The notes under the pieces: model-generated
What the model was told of the DNA's origin: nothing
Database searches by the model: none
What the model saw: the letters and a program-made list of their open reading frames with translations, nothing else
Translations under genes and position numbers: made by a program
Shown here: one piece after another, positions 36,871 to 44,640 of the stretch
Numbering within the stretch: the first letter of the stretch is position 1
Layout: every line of letters starts with the position of its first letter
Source: Anaerolineae bacterium
GTDB taxonomy: Bacteria > Chloroflexota > Anaerolineae > Aggregatilineales > JAFGMM01
Direction: 5' to 3'
Length of the DNA stretch: 64,000 nt
Assembly (NCBI GenBank): GCA_027494055.1
Contig: JAOSJO010000001.1
Location: forward strand, 911,005 to 975,004

Positions 36871-36947
36871 CCCGCGACTGAAGTCGCGGGCTAATTCGTA
36901 TTCTTGTGCGCCGCCTTCTGCGATTAGCCGACGACTTTAGTCGTCGG
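36871..36947. repeat. Inverted pair of REP-like palindromes (REPIN-like)
   Basis: Two short palindromes, CCCGCGACT-GA-AGTCGCGGG (36871-36890) and CCGACGACT-TT-AGTCGTCGG (36928-36947), 37 nt apart. The flanks also match: the first is followed by CTAATTC and the second, read on the minus strand, by CTAATC. The pair is therefore two diverged copies of one unit in opposite orientation, the layout of REPINs or BIMEs. It sits just upstream of the peptidase start. Confidence 0.7.
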
Positions 36948-37121
36948 GTTACGAAAAACACACCGTAGCGTGCCGCCGCGCGGACAACATGAATAGACAC
37001 GCATTGCACTAAGCATAACCGAAATCAGCGGGGGCGCTACCTGGGCGGTAAGTGTTTGGTTAGACTCCTGTCGTGACCCGGCGCGGGTGACATTGTTCAG
37101 TATCAGGGCGCGTCCCCTTCA

Positions 37122-37130
37122 TGATACAAT
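37122..37130 (+). promoter_or_regulatory. Extended -10 promoter of the radical SAM gene
   Basis: TGATACAAT: a TGn extension and TACAAT (5 of 6). No -35 at a useful distance. The leader to the ATG at 37162 is about 25 nt. Confidence 0.5.
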
Positions 37131-37161
37131 GTATTTTGTCGTGACACCTGAGGGACGCACC

Positions 37162-38109
37162 ATGGCGAACACGTTCACGCCCGCCTACCGAAAGCTGCTC
37201 GAAACCGGCGAACTGGCCGCGCGGGTGTGCCGCGCGTATGCCCAGCTCAAAGACTGCAACCTTTGTGCCTGGCGCTGCGGCGTGGACCGCACCAAGAAGG
37301 TCGGCTTCTGCAAGACCGGCGCGCACGCGGTGGTCTCCAGCTACTTCGCGCACCTGGGCGAGGAGGACCCGCTGCGTGGCTGGGCCGGCTCCGGCACGAT
37401 CTTCTTCGCCCACTGCAACCTGCGCTGCCAGTACTGCCAGAACTACGAGGTGAGCCAGGAGGGCGAGGGCCTTGAGGTGCAGCCGGAGGGCATCGCGGCG
37501 ATGATGCTCGAACTCCAGGCGCGCGGCTGCCACAACATCAACTTCGTCTCGCCAAGCCACGTCGTGGCGCAGATTCTGGCCGGCGTGCTCATCGCCGCCA
37601 ACGCCGGGCTGCGGATCCCCCTTGTGTACAACACCGGCGGCTACGACTCGCTGGAGGCGCTGGCGCTCCTCGACGGCGTGATCGACATCTACATGCCCGA
37701 CATGAAGTACGCCGACGCGGCGACCGCGCAGAAGTACTCCAAAATCCCCGACTACCCCGCGCACAACGTCGCCGCCGTCAGGGAGATGCACCGCCAGGTG
37801 GGCGACCTGGCGCTCGACGCGAAGGGCATCGCGCAGCGCGGCCTGCTCGTGCGCCACCTGGTGCTGCCGCACGATGTCGCCGGCACCGCCGCGATCATGC
37901 GCTTCCTGGCGGAAGAAATCTCGCCGGACACCTACGTCAACGTGATGGGGCAGTACCGCCCGGCGTGGCGCGTCGCACAGCGGAACATCGCGCCGCTTGA
38001 CCGGCCCGTGCGCAGTGACGAGGTGGCCGAGGCGGAGCGCATCGCGCGCGCGGCGGGGCTGCACCGGTTGGACGAGCGCAAGGCGCGGTTCGTGTTCATC
38101 AATTGGTAG
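37162..38109 (+). CDS. Radical SAM protein, PflA-related (AmmeMemoRadiSam-like)
   Basis: A 315-residue radical SAM enzyme. The 4Fe-4S motif is FFAHCNLRCQYCQNYEVSQ (CxxxCxxC, about residues 79-86). An extra N-terminal Cys set, DCNLCAWRCGVDRTKKVGFC, is typical of the putative pyruvate-formate-lyase-activating-enzyme subgroup. SAM-domain features include NFVSPSHVVAQILAG and PLVYNTGGYDSLEAL, then DIYMPDMKYADAATAQKYS. GAGGGA precedes the ATG. Its end overlaps the convergent methyltransferase by 11 bp. The target glycyl-radical or other protein is not encoded here, so the function is open. Confidence 0.9.
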   Translation: MANTFTPAYRKLLETGELAARVCRAYAQLKDCNLCAWRCGVDRTKKVGFCKTGAHAVVSSYFAHLGEEDPLRGWAGSGTIFFAHCNLRCQYCQNYEVSQEGEGLEVQPEGIAAMMLELQARGCHNINFVSPSHVVAQILAGVLIAANAGLRIPLVYNTGGYDSLEALALLDGVIDIYMPDMKYADAATAQKYSKIPDYPAHNVAAVREMHRQVGDLALDAKGIAQRGLLVRHLVLPHDVAGTAAIMRFLAEEISPDTYVNVMGQYRPAWRVAQRNIAPLDRPVRSDEVAEAERIARAAGLHRLDERKARFVFINW

Positions 38110-38905
38110 GCAGCGCAAGCCCGCGCTGGCGCACCACCTCGTAGAACAACAGCGTCGCCGCCACCGCGACGTTGAGCGAGTCGGCCTGCCCGAACTGCGG
38201 GATGCGCACCCGCGCGTCCGCCGCGTCGAGCCATTTTGCGCTCAGGCCGTACTGCTCCGCGCCGAGGGCGATTGCCAGCGCGCCGCGCATGTCCACGTCG
38301 GTATAGAGCGCGTCGGCGTGTGGGGTCGCCGCGACGATGCGGATGCCCTGCGCGCGGCACCAGGCAATCGCCTCTTCCGTGCACGCCTCCCAGACCGGGA
38401 GCGCGAAGGCCGTGCCTACGCTCGCGCGGATCGCTTCCGGGCCGAAGGAGTCGGTGCAGGGGTCGCAGACGATGACGCCATCCACGCGCGCCGCATCCGC
38501 CGACCGGAAGATCGCGCCCAGGTTGCCCGGACTCTGGATCGCTTCGACAATGCCGTAGAACCCGTCCACGTGCGGCGCGCGCGCCGGCAGTGAGGCGCGC
38601 CGCTGCCGGGCGACAGCGATCAGGCCTTCGGGGCGGTCGCGAGACGCCATCCGCCGGAAGGGCGCTTCCGCCACCTCGATGGCGCGCACGCCCGCCGTCT
38701 GCGCCCGCCGGATGAGGGCGAACTCGTTCTCGCCGAGGAAGAGCGCCGGGCAGAAGTAGATCATCTCCACGGGGTAGCCGCTGTCGATGGCGCAGCGCAG
38801 GCCCCGGTACCCCTCGATGATCGTCTTCCCCAGGCGGTTGCGCTCCTGGGGGCGGCGCAGCTTGACCACGCTCTTGATCTGTGTGTTGTACAGGCTGGTA
38901 ATCAT
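38099..38905 (-). CDS. TrmH/SpoU family RNA 2'-O-methyltransferase
   Basis: A 268-residue SPOUT enzyme that methylates ribose in tRNA or rRNA using SAM. The N-terminal substrate domain (SLYNTQIKSVVKLRRPQERN, IIEGYRGLRCAIDSG) matches the TsnR/RlmB side of the family. The knot motifs are AIQSPGNLGAIFRSADA (motif 1), ALGAEQYGLS (motif 2, about 220) and RIPQFGQADSLNVAVAATLL (motif 3). The catalytic Arg in FRSADA is present. The target RNA cannot be named. It faces the radical SAM gene and overlaps its end. Confidence 0.92.
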   Translation of the reverse strand: MITSLYNTQIKSVVKLRRPQERNRLGKTIIEGYRGLRCAIDSGYPVEMIYFCPALFLGENEFALIRRAQTAGVRAIEVAEAPFRRMASRDRPEGLIAVARQRRASLPARAPHVDGFYGIVEAIQSPGNLGAIFRSADAARVDGVIVCDPCTDSFGPEAIRASVGTAFALPVWEACTEEAIAWCRAQGIRIVAATPHADALYTDVDMRGALAIALGAEQYGLSAKWLDAADARVRIPQFGQADSLNVAVAATLLFYEVVRQRGLALPTN

Positions 38906-38976
38906 GGTGTGCTCTCTCCAACCTGGTGACTCCTCCTGAAGTCAAAGCGGCGTCGCGCGGCGTGCGCTCCGCACCC

Positions 38977-40655
38977 TCACCCGAAGGTCGCGCGCTTGGC
39001 CGCGCTCAGCCGGGCGCGGTGGTCGGCCTGGACCACGTGGCGGCTGACCGTGCCGTGCTCCACGCGCCAGACCTCGGTCGCAAACCGGTCGATGAAATAG
39101 CGGTCGTGCACCACGGCCAGCACCGTGCCGTCGTATGCCGCCATCGCCTGCTCGAAGCGCTCGCGCGAGGGCACGTCGAGGTGGTTGATCGGCTCGTCGA
39201 GGATGAGCAGATTGCACCCCTGCGCAACCATCCGCGCCAGCATCAGGCGGGCGCGCTCGCCGTAGCTCAGGTCGCGCACCGGGATGAACACCTCGTCGCC
39301 GCTGAACAGGAAGTGGTGCAGGAACGACCGCGCGTCGGTCTCAGGCATGGGCGCGGCTTCCAGCACGGTAGAGAGCGCGTCGGCGTCCGGGTCGAGCGTC
39401 TCCTGCTCCTGCGCTGCGTACCCCGCGCGGACGCTCGCGCCCAGCCGGGCGCGCCCCGCCAGCGGCGCAAGCTCGCCGACGATGGTGCGCAGCAGGGTGG
39501 TCTTGCCGCTCCCGTTCGGGCCGAGCAGCGCGGCCCGCGCCCCGACGCGCAGCGCCAGGTTGATGTCACGGAGCAGGGGCGCGCCGGCGTCGTAGCCGAC
39601 GGCCAGGTCTTCGAGGACGATTACGTCGCGCCCGCCGGCGTCAACCGCCTCCAGGTCGAGCTTCATCTGCCACGTGAGGCCGGGCTTCGCCACGCGCGCG
39701 TCGTCCGCAAGGTAGCGTTCGAGCCGCTTCTCTTTGGCCTTCGCGCGCCTGGCGACCTTCTTCGCATAGCGGCGCTGCTTGCTGTCCTTGAGCGCGTTCT
39801 CCTTGCGCACCGCGCGCGCCATCGTGCGCTGGGCGTCACGCCGCAGCCGCGCGATCTCGGCGACCTGGTCGCGGTACTGGCCCCACTGCTTCGCGCGTGC
39901 GCTGACGACGGCGTCGATGTAGTCGGTGTAGTTGCCTGTGTAGCTGGCGGCGGTCATGTTTTCGGGGTCGAGCGCCACGATGCGGTTGACCGTCCGGTCC
40001 ATGAAGGTCCGGTCGTGGCTGACGATCAGCGCCGCGCCGTCGAACGCGGCGAGCCACGCCTCCAGCCACTCCAGCGCGTCGATGTCGAGGTGGTTGGTCG
40101 GCTCGTCGAGCAGGAGCAGTTGCGGGTCGCCGTTCAGCACGCGCGCCAGGCCGAGCCGCGTCTTCTGCCCGCCGCTGAGCAGCGCCGCCGGCATGTCGCG
40201 GTCGAGGTCGGCCAGGTCCAGGCCGGCGAGGACGGCGTCGCTCCTGCCGGGCCGGCGGGCGGCGCTGACGCGCTCGATCTCGGCCAGGACCGCGCTGTAG
40301 GCGTCGGATGCCGCCGGGTTTTCGGCGTCGTCGGTCAGCCGCGCGCCGAGCCGCTCCAGCCGGGCTTCCAGCGTGGCGAGCCGGCGCGCGTGTGGATCAA
40401 CCAGGTCGCGCACGGTCGCGCCCGGCGGCGGCTCCAGCCCTTGCGCCAGGTAGCCCACGCGGAGGTCTGAGGGGACAAACGCCACGCTCCCCCGGTGGGC
40501 GGCTCCTCACCAACGATCACGCGCAGCAACGTCGTCTTGCCGCAGCCGTTCGGCCCGACGAGGCCCACGCGCTCGCCGGGGTTGACGGTCAGGCTGACGT
40601 CTCTAAAAATCCATTGGTCGCCGTAGCGTTTTGAAAGCCCGCTGACGATAAGCAT
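38977..40655 (-). CDS. ABC-F family ATPase (ribosome protection / translation factor type), one frameshift
   Basis: A soluble tandem ATPase without membrane domain that binds the ribosomal E site; family members either resolve stalled translation or give resistance to ribosome-targeting antibiotics. NBD1: Walker A GPNGCGKTT, signature LSGGQKTRLGLAR, Walker B LLLLDEPTNHLD, switch VSHDRTF. A linker follows with a long basic arm (AKEKRLERYLADDAR and nearby). NBD2: GPNGSGKTT, signature LSYGERARLMLAR, LLILDEPINHLD, VVHDRYF. The frame changes at GGGGG near 40492; six G give TGGSVAFVPSDLRVGYL. AGGAGG lies 5 nt before the ATG and is masked by a predicted stem. The elaborate leader fits drug- or stall-responsive control. 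Confidence 0.92.
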
Positions 40656-40659
40656 ACGG

Positions 40660-40719
40660 CCCTCCTGAGTTGTGCGGCAGTGGGCCGCCGCCTGCGGAGT
40701 GGACGTGACTCAGGAAGGG
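40660..40719 (-). promoter_or_regulatory. SD-sequestering stem of the ABC-F mRNA
   Basis: On the transcript CCCTTCCTGAGT (40719-40708) can pair with ACTCAGGAGGG (40670-40660): 11 base pairs with one bulged T, closing a loop of 37 nt that has its own hairpin (GCGGC/GCCGC). The 3' arm contains the whole AGGAGG ribosome site, so this fold would block initiation. Confidence 0.6.
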
Positions 40720-40760
40720 AGGAAAAGAAAAAAGCCGCAGGCGAGCCGCCCACGGCTTTT
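40720..40760 (-). terminator. Intrinsic terminator inside the ABC-F leader
   Basis: On the minus-strand RNA, AAAAGCCG-UG-GGCG pairs with CGCC-UG-CGGCUUUU: 14 pairs, counting two G-U, with a 3-nt loop, followed by a run UUUUUUCUUUU. It lies between the promoter and the coding region, so it is an attenuator, not an end-of-gene terminator of an upstream gene. Confidence 0.8.
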
Positions 40761-40834
40761 CTTGTGCGATGGAAAGCGAATCCAAAAGGCAAACGCGAAC
40801 AACCTCACGTCACAAGGTGCCCTGGGGCGTCTCG

Positions 40835-40858
40835 TTAACGCTCGGTCGTCCTCAACAT
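40835..40858 (-). CDS. Leader peptide MLRTTER of the ABC-F gene
   Basis: A 7-codon ORF (Met-Leu-Arg-Thr-Thr-Glu-Arg-stop) in the leader, between the promoter and the terminator. GGGAGG lies 6 nt upstream, a better ribosome site than many real genes here. Leader ORFs before attenuators are known for several ABC-F and erm/cat genes, where ribosome stalling changes RNA folding. A 5-nt CGCCC just after its stop (40829-40825) could pair with GGGCG of the terminator 5' arm. Translation is inferred, not shown. Confidence 0.6.
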   Translation of the reverse strand: MLRTTER

Positions 40859-40892
40859 CTTTCGCCTCCCTACTGCGCCAATACCAGACGTG

Positions 40893-40922
40893 ATTATACG
40901 GGAGTCCGGCGCACTTTGTCAA
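40893..40922 (-). promoter_or_regulatory. Full-consensus sigma-70 promoter of the ABC-F gene
   Basis: TTGACA (40922-40917) and TATAAT (40898-40893) with an 18-nt spacer, both hexamers perfect. Transcription should start near 40886, giving a leader of about 230 nt before the ATG at 40655. The promoter is independent of the upstream operon, whose last gene ends at 40947. Confidence 0.88.
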
Positions 40923-40946
40923 CTGAATTTCCGCTGCGCCGCGCGC

Positions 40947-42269
40947 CTACCGCCGCCCGAACTTCGCCGCCAGCAACTCCGCCAGGTCCGGGCGACCAAT
41001 CTCCTGGAGTTCGTAGCGCACGCGCTGGTAGGGGAGGTCGATGTTGATCACGCGGCCCAGGTCAACCGGCGTGGCGATGAGCGCCATGTCGGCGGGCGTG
41101 TTGTTGACCGTGGCCTCCAGGTCCGCGCGCTGCTTGTCGCCGTAGCCCATCGCCGGCAGGATCGGTCCGGTGTTCGGGTACTTGCGGTACGTCTCGGCGA
41201 TGCTCGCGACCGCGTAAGGGCGGGGATCGACGATCTCCGCCGCGCCGAAGCGGCGCGCGGCCACCACGCCCGCGCCGTAGGCCATCTCGCCGTGTGTGAG
41301 GGTGGGCCCGTCCTCGATGACGAGCACGCGCTTGCCCCGGATCGCGAGCGGGTCCTCGACGTAGATGGGCGACGCCGCCTCCACGAGCACCGCGTCGGGG
41401 TTGGTGTCGATCACGTTCTGGCGCACCTCGGCGATGCACGCCAGGTCTGCGGTGTCGATCTTGTTGATGACCACCACATCGGCCATGCGCAGGTTGGCCT
41501 CGCCCGGATGGTACGTCAGCTCGTGGCTGGCGCGGTGCGGGTCGGTGACGACAATGTGGAAATCGGGCTTGAAGAAGGGCAGGTCGTTGTTGCCGCCGTC
41601 CCACAGCACGATGTCGGCTTCGGCCTCGGCCTGGCGCAAGATCGCCTCGTAGTCCACGCCGGCGTAAACGACCACGCCCCGGTCGAGGTGCGGCTCGTAC
41701 TCCTCGCGCTCCTCGATGGTGACGTGATACCGGTCCAGGTCGGCGTGCTCGGCGAAGCGCTGCACCGCCTGCGCGGCCAGGTCGCCGTAGGGCATCGGAT
41801 GCCGCACCGCCACCACGGTGTATCCCAGCGCGCGCAGCGCGTCGCTTACGCGGCGGGTGGTCTGGCTCTTGCCGCAGCCGGTGCGCACCGCGCCCACGCT
41901 CACGACCGGCTTGGCGCTGTGCAGTTCGGTGGACTTCGGACCGAGCAGCCGGTAGTCCGCGCCGGCGGCGAGCACCTGGCTGGCCTTGTGCATCACGTAC
42001 TCGTGCGACACGTCGGAGTAGGCGAAGACCACCTCGTCAATGTCGAAGCGCGCGATCAGCGCGTCCAGTTCCGCCTCGGCGTGGATGGGGATGCCGTCGG
42101 GGTAGAGATGGCCGGCCAGCGCCGGCGGGTAAGAACGTCCCTCGATGTCGGGGATTTGGGTGGCGGTGAAGGCGACGACTTCATAGGCGGCATTGTCGCG
42201 GTAATACGTGTTGAAGTTGTGGAAGTCGCGCCCAGCAGCGCCCATGATGATGACACGTTTCTTGGACAT
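40947..42269 (-). CDS. Cyclic 2,3-diphosphoglycerate synthetase-like GTPase/kinase
   Basis: A 440-residue cytoplasmic P-loop protein of the cPGS family, named after the methanogen enzyme that closes 2,3-diphosphoglycerate to the cyclic form. The N-terminal Rossmann part MSKKRVIIMGAAGRDFHNFN and YYRDNAAYEVVAFTATQIPD are strongly conserved, followed by VVSVGAVRTGCGKSQTTRRV (Walker A GAVRTGCGKSQ), DIVLWDGGNNDLPFFKPD, VVINKIDTADL (NKxD-like) and PTLTHGEMAYGAGVVAARR. Bacterial homologues are uncharacterised, so the reaction is not assured. It is the last gene of the fabG-asp23-nusB-tat run, 70 bp after tatC. Confidence 0.85.
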   Translation of the reverse strand: MSKKRVIIMGAAGRDFHNFNTYYRDNAAYEVVAFTATQIPDIEGRSYPPALAGHLYPDGIPIHAEAELDALIARFDIDEVVFAYSDVSHEYVMHKASQVLAAGADYRLLGPKSTELHSAKPVVSVGAVRTGCGKSQTTRRVSDALRALGYTVVAVRHPMPYGDLAAQAVQRFAEHADLDRYHVTIEEREEYEPHLDRGVVVYAGVDYEAILRQAEAEADIVLWDGGNNDLPFFKPDFHIVVTDPHRASHELTYHPGEANLRMADVVVINKIDTADLACIAEVRQNVIDTNPDAVLVEAASPIYVEDPLAIRGKRVLVIEDGPTLTHGEMAYGAGVVAARRFGAAEIVDPRPYAVASIAETYRKYPNTGPILPAMGYGDKQRADLEATVNNTPADMALIATPVDLGRVINIDLPYQRVRYELQEIGRPDLAELLAAKFGRR

Positions 42270-42339
42270 CGCGGTTTCTCCTCAGGTCGTATCGGTTTGT
42301 GCGGTGCGGGTGTGGCGGGCAATTGGCTCCGGCTCCGGC

Positions 42340-43186
42340 CTATCGGGACTTGCGCCTCCGCCTGGTCATGCGCGTCTTCTCGGCCTCGCCCATGCCTGAC
42401 TGGCGGTAGGCAATCGCGGTCATGAAGATGCTCAGCACGAAAAGCGCCAGGAGCGGACCCATCACCAACGCCATGTTGAAGGGGTCGATCGTTGGGGTAA
42501 TCAACGCGGCGAGCACTGCCGTCAGCACGATGGCAAGCCGCCAGTTGCGTATCAGCGTGCGGGGACCCACAAGACCCAGACGCGCCAACACGGTCAAGAC
42601 CAGCGGCGCCTCCGAAGGCGACGCCGATCCAGAACAGCAGGGCGGTGACGAACGCGATGTAGGCGTCCGCCGTCCACTCCACGTAAAAGACCTCGCTCTG
42701 GAATTCAGACAGGAACTTGAGCGCGGCGGGCGTCATGATGAACCACGCGAACCCCACGCCAAGCAGGAAGAACGCCGTGACGCCCGGCAACGAGAGCAGC
42801 ACCCAGCGCCGCTCTTTGGATGTGAGGCCGGGGAGGATGAAACCGAACAACTGCCAGGTAATGATGGGCATGGCGAGGATCGCGCCGGCCAGCAGCGCCA
42901 CGCGAAAATACACTACGACCGACTCGGTGGGGCCGAGAATCTGGAGGCGTTCTTCAGGCCCGTAGGGGGTCAGCAGGTAGCGGAGAACCTCCCCGGTGAA
43001 GAACAGGGAGAGGCCGGTCGTGATGATGAGCGCAAGCCCGGCGCGCATCAGGTGCTTGCGCAGGTCATCCAGGTGTTCGAGGAAGCTCATCACCGGGCCT
43101 TCGCCCTCCACGAAGGAGATGTCGTCCTCGTCGTCCCCGGCTTCCTGGATTTCTTTCGGTTCGGTGTCCTTCAGCTTTGTCGCCAT
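42340..43186 (-). CDS. tatC: Sec-independent translocase TatC, one frameshift
   Basis: Receptor subunit for twin-arginine signal peptides. Six helices are seen; diagnostic pieces are MSFLEHLDDLRKHLMRAGLA (start of TM1), the periplasmic loop with YGPEERLQILGPTESVVVYF, FGFILPGLTSKERRWVLL and FLLGVGFAWFIMTPAALKF. The frame changes near 42608 (a base is missing in GGCGCCGCTGG); joined, it continues PLVLTVLARLGLVGPRTLIRN to a basic tail (MTRRRRKSR). The acidic N-terminal extension of about 30 residues (EAGDDEDDISFVEGEG) is unusual. It lies 13 bp after the TatA/B gene. Confidence 0.93.
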
Positions 43187-43199
43187 GTCTGGTGCCCGC

Positions 43200-43787
43200 C
43201 TATGCCGGCGTTTCTGCTTCGTCTTCTGGCTCAGGTTCTGGCTCAGGCGCGGGTTCTGACGCCGGCCCGCCGTCGGTCGCGTCGGCCACCCCGTTGCCGC
43301 TGTCGCTACCGGCGTCGGTGTCCGCCTCGCTGGCTTCCCCGGAGGGCGCGTCGGCGTCGATGGCGCGCGCTTCAGGATGGGGCGCGGCGGGGCGCGCATC
43401 GTCAGGCGAGGCCGCCAGCACAGCCGCCGACAGCGCCTCCTCGGCTTCGCTGGCGGTGGGTTTGGTCCTGGGCTTTGGGGTTGGTTTCGGTGCGGGCTTC
43501 TTCTTTTCGCCTTCGGCGGGCGGCTCCTCAAGCGCCTTGCGCACTTCCTGGTTCAGGTCGAAGTTGCGCAGCTTGCCGAGGTTGCGCAGTTCCTTGACCT
43601 CTTCGACGCCGGCTTCCTCCAGCTCGGTCTGGATCATCTCCATGGTCTCGGACCACATGACGCGCAGCTTCGACAGCTCGCGGCCCACGATGTAGGCCCA
43701 GGCGACCATGCGCTTTGGACCCGCCACGACGAGCAGAATCAGGAAAATGATGACGAGTTCAGCCGCGCCGATGCCGAAGATATTCAT
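43200..43787 (-). CDS. Twin-arginine translocase TatA/TatB family protein
   Basis: A 195-residue single-pass protein. MNIFGIGAAELVIIFLILLV is the N-terminal helix with the Glu and hinge, followed by VAGPKRMVAWAYIVGRELSK, the FGPK-equivalent and amphipathic helix. An acidic, Pro-rich, probably disordered tail of about 110 residues (KKPAPKPTPKPRTKPT, EPAPEPEPEPEDE) follows. The length and long tail favour TatB over TatA. The start overlaps the nusB stop by 4 nt, and tatC follows, so the three are co-transcribed. Confidence 0.9.
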   Translation of the reverse strand: MNIFGIGAAELVIIFLILLVVAGPKRMVAWAYIVGRELSKLRVMWSETMEMIQTELEEAGVEEVKELRNLGKLRNFDLNQEVRKALEEPPAEGEKKKPAPKPTPKPRTKPTASEAEEALSAAVLAASPDDARPAAPHPEARAIDADAPSGEASEADTDAGSDSGNGVADATDGGPASEPAPEPEPEPEDEAETPA

Positions 43788-44227
43788 GAGTCCGACTCTT
43801 TGCGCTTGAGTGCCTGTGCGATTTCGTCCTGGCGGCTCGCGAGCGTGCCCAGCACGCCGTTGATGAAGCGGGGCGCGCTGTCGGAGCCAAAGATTTTTGC
43901 CAGTTCCACCGCTTCATTGATCGCGACCTTGATCGGGGTCTTGCCGCCGACGGCAAATTCAAAAATCGCCATGCGGAGGATATTGCGGTCGATGATCGCC
44001 ATCTGGTCCAGGGGCCACTCCGGGGCGTAGCGGTGGATGACGGCGTTCATGATGCTTATATGCTCCAGCACGCCGTTGACCAACTGATAGACGAACGTGT
44101 GCACCCCATCCGGCAGCGCGTCGTCTTCGAGCCGCTGAGCAATCACGTCAGCCGCAGGATGCCCGGTACAGTCTATTTCGTAAAGTGCCTGCAAGGCGAC
44201 GCAGCGCGCCTTGCGCCGTGGTTTCAA
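43784..44227 (-). CDS. nusB: Transcription antitermination factor NusB
   Basis: A 147-residue all-helical protein that binds boxA RNA with S10 in rRNA antitermination. It shows the family landmarks RRKARCVALQALYEIDCTGH (first helix), LVNGVLEHISIMNAVI, RYAPEWPLDQMAIIDRNILRM and FEFAVGGKTPIKVAINEAVE with LAKIFGSDSAPRFINGVLG. It has normal length and an intact frame, and overlaps the TatA/B start (ATGA). Confidence 0.96.
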   Translation of the reverse strand: MKPRRKARCVALQALYEIDCTGHPAADVIAQRLEDDALPDGVHTFVYQLVNGVLEHISIMNAVIHRYAPEWPLDQMAIIDRNILRMAIFEFAVGGKTPIKVAINEAVELAKIFGSDSAPRFINGVLGTLASRQDEIAQALKRKESDS

Positions 44228-44267
44228 GTTCCGCTTCCTGGCAGTGACTATGTCTCAACGAGACCGG

Positions 44268-44630
44268 TCAATGCGTGTCGTAAGCCACATCTTCGATGTG
44301 GACGTTTACTGCGAGCACGTCCATTCCCACGATGTCATGGATGGCGCGCGCGACTTCGCGCTGCACATTGTAACTCACTTCGCGCATGCTGACATTCGGC
44401 TCGATGACGATGTACAGGTCGCACGCTACCGTGCGCTCCTGGCTGTTGACGACAATCATCACGCCGCTGGCCGCCGGGTTGCGCCGGAAGATGCGATCCA
44501 CGCCGCCGGGCGTGCTGCCCATGTGCGCCACGCCGTCCACGCCCAGCGTCGCGTAGCGGGCGATGGTCAGCAGCACGCTGGGCGCGATGGTCACTTTATC
44601 GTGGGTTTGCTCTTGCGTCACTTCGGCCAT
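44268..44630 (-). CDS. Asp23/Gls24 family envelope-stress protein
   Basis: A 120-residue protein of the Asp23/Gls24 (DUF322) family. It shows VTIAPSVLLTIARYATLGVDGVAHM, DLYIVIEPNVSMREVSYNVQR and EVARAIHDIVGMDVLAVNVHIEDV, the usual AP.V....A......GV pattern and the C-terminal V..V.I.G/EDV strand. In Firmicutes relatives act at the membrane in alkaline stress; in this order (before nusB) they are frequent and conserved. It is cytoplasmic, with no signal peptide. 11 bp downstream of fabG. Confidence 0.92.
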   Translation of the reverse strand: MAEVTQEQTHDKVTIAPSVLLTIARYATLGVDGVAHMGSTPGGVDRIFRRNPAASGVMIVVNSQERTVACDLYIVIEPNVSMREVSYNVQREVARAIHDIVGMDVLAVNVHIEDVAYDTH

Positions 44631-44640
44631 TACGTCAAGT

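Larger units (their letters stand above)
36847..37161. other. Intergenic region between divergent genes (315 bp)
   Basis: No gene is supported. It holds the inverted pair of palindromes at 36871-36947 near the peptidase start and an extended -10 promoter at 37122 for the radical SAM gene. The rest shows no structure I can support. Confidence 0.6.

Noticed and set aside
38926-40470. A 514-codon plus-strand frame opposite the ABC-F gene
   Set aside because: Antisense shadow; the minus strand has two complete ABC motif sets.
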